NCBI RefSeq assembly: GCF_000430585.1 | Contig: NZ_AUMH01000015.1 | Location: 32,716-96,715, forward strand | DNA length: 64,000 nucleotides | Direction of reading: 5' to 3' | Origin: Alicyclobacillus herbarius DSM 13609 | Lineage (GTDB): Bacteria; Bacillota; Bacilli; Alicyclobacillales; Alicyclobacillaceae | Shown here: positions 63,945 to 64,000 of the stretch, piece by piece | Layout of the letters: the number at the start of each line of letters is the position of its first letter | How positions within the stretch are numbered: position 1 is the stretch's first letter | Position numbers and translations under genes: made by a program | Notes under the pieces: generated by a model | Seen by the model: the letters and a program-made list of their open reading frames with translations, nothing else | Told to the model about the DNA's origin: nothing | The model's database searches: none

Positions 63945-64000
63945 GCTCCCATAGCTCAGTTGGCAGAGCGCATCCATGGTAAGGATGAGGTCACCAGTTC
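63945..64000 (+). tRNA. tRNA-Thr(GGU), cut by window end
   Basis: 5' half to the T arm: acceptor GCTCCCA, D arm AGCTCAGTTGGCAGAGC, anticodon stem CATCC/GGATG with GGT. The 3' end is outside the window. Confidence 0.9.

Overview
The window reads as a chromosomal stretch of an aerobic, spore-forming, Gram-positive bacterium of the Bacillota. Many genes are close relatives of Bacillus subtilis genes (FadN/FadA/FadE, YmfF/YmfH, YunC, YwfO, YwhD, YuiD, GuaD, D-amino-acid transaminase, YocH-like 3D proteins, SpoIID-like protein). Fused isobutyryl-CoA mutase, two thiolases, KorAB and fairly high GC with many TTG/GTG starts behind strong Shine-Dalgarno sites make the Alicyclobacillus/Kyrpidia group my best guess. 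That placement is inference; no rRNA is present to confirm it.

Layout. 1-3.5 kb: a 5'-truncated SWIM zinc-finger gene, a possible tiny membrane protein, a thiolase and a convergent MFS exporter. 3.6-8.5 kb: an SOS mutagenesis cassette with two LexA-type boxes in front of an inactive Y-family polymerase homologue (ImuB-like), an 80-residue protein and a DnaE2-type polymerase. 8.6-13 kb: a phospholipase-D-fold lipoprotein with a PAP2 phosphatase, a cupredoxin-like protein, OsmC, HinT and D-amino-acid transaminase. 13-18.6 kb: the beta-oxidation operon fadN-fadA-fadE behind a palindromic operator candidate. 19-26 kb: LysM-3D wall protein, MazG-like protein, endonuclease IV, IcmF and an MFS protein. 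26-31 kb: 7Fe ferredoxin, PAP2 membrane protein, a small zinc-finger protein and the M16 peptidase pair YmfF/YmfH. 31-35.5 kb: queD-queE, then a decayed tyrosine integrase end next to a Rieske oxygenase, an EamA transporter and guanine deaminase, a likely acquired segment. 35.5-44.9 kb: three tandem hotdog thioesterases, MurT-GatD, free-Met sulfoxide reductase, Spx/ArsC protein, ThpR, an MBL hydrolase, FtsW and RodA. 45-56.5 kb: secreted proteins, YwhD, arginine/lysine decarboxylase-bcp-A-type carrier operon, HD phosphohydrolase, DedA, glycosyltransferase, YunC, M42 aminopeptidase, YuiD and a Nudix hydrolase. 56.5-64 kb: KorAB, a DUF86/HepT-like protein, a second 3D protein, an oligopeptide-binding lipoprotein, Hsp20 and two oppositely oriented tRNA clusters (Lys-Gly-Ser on the minus strand; Tyr-His-Asn-Thr on the plus strand, the last cut by the window end).

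Functional themes are fatty and branched acyl-CoA metabolism (two thiolases, FadN/E, IcmF, thioesterases, KorAB with ferredoxin), cell-wall synthesis and remodelling (FtsW, RodA, MurT/GatD, D-amino-acid transaminase, PAP2 enzymes, 3D and SpoIID-like proteins) and DNA damage response (ImuB/DnaE2, endonuclease IV). The most unusual items are the SOS cassette without imuA and with duplicated promoter/LexA boxes, the integrase relic beside a foreign-looking segment, the tandem thioesterases, and a short dispersed repeat (AAAGTRYGTGTCYGGA-like) lying mostly right after stop codons.
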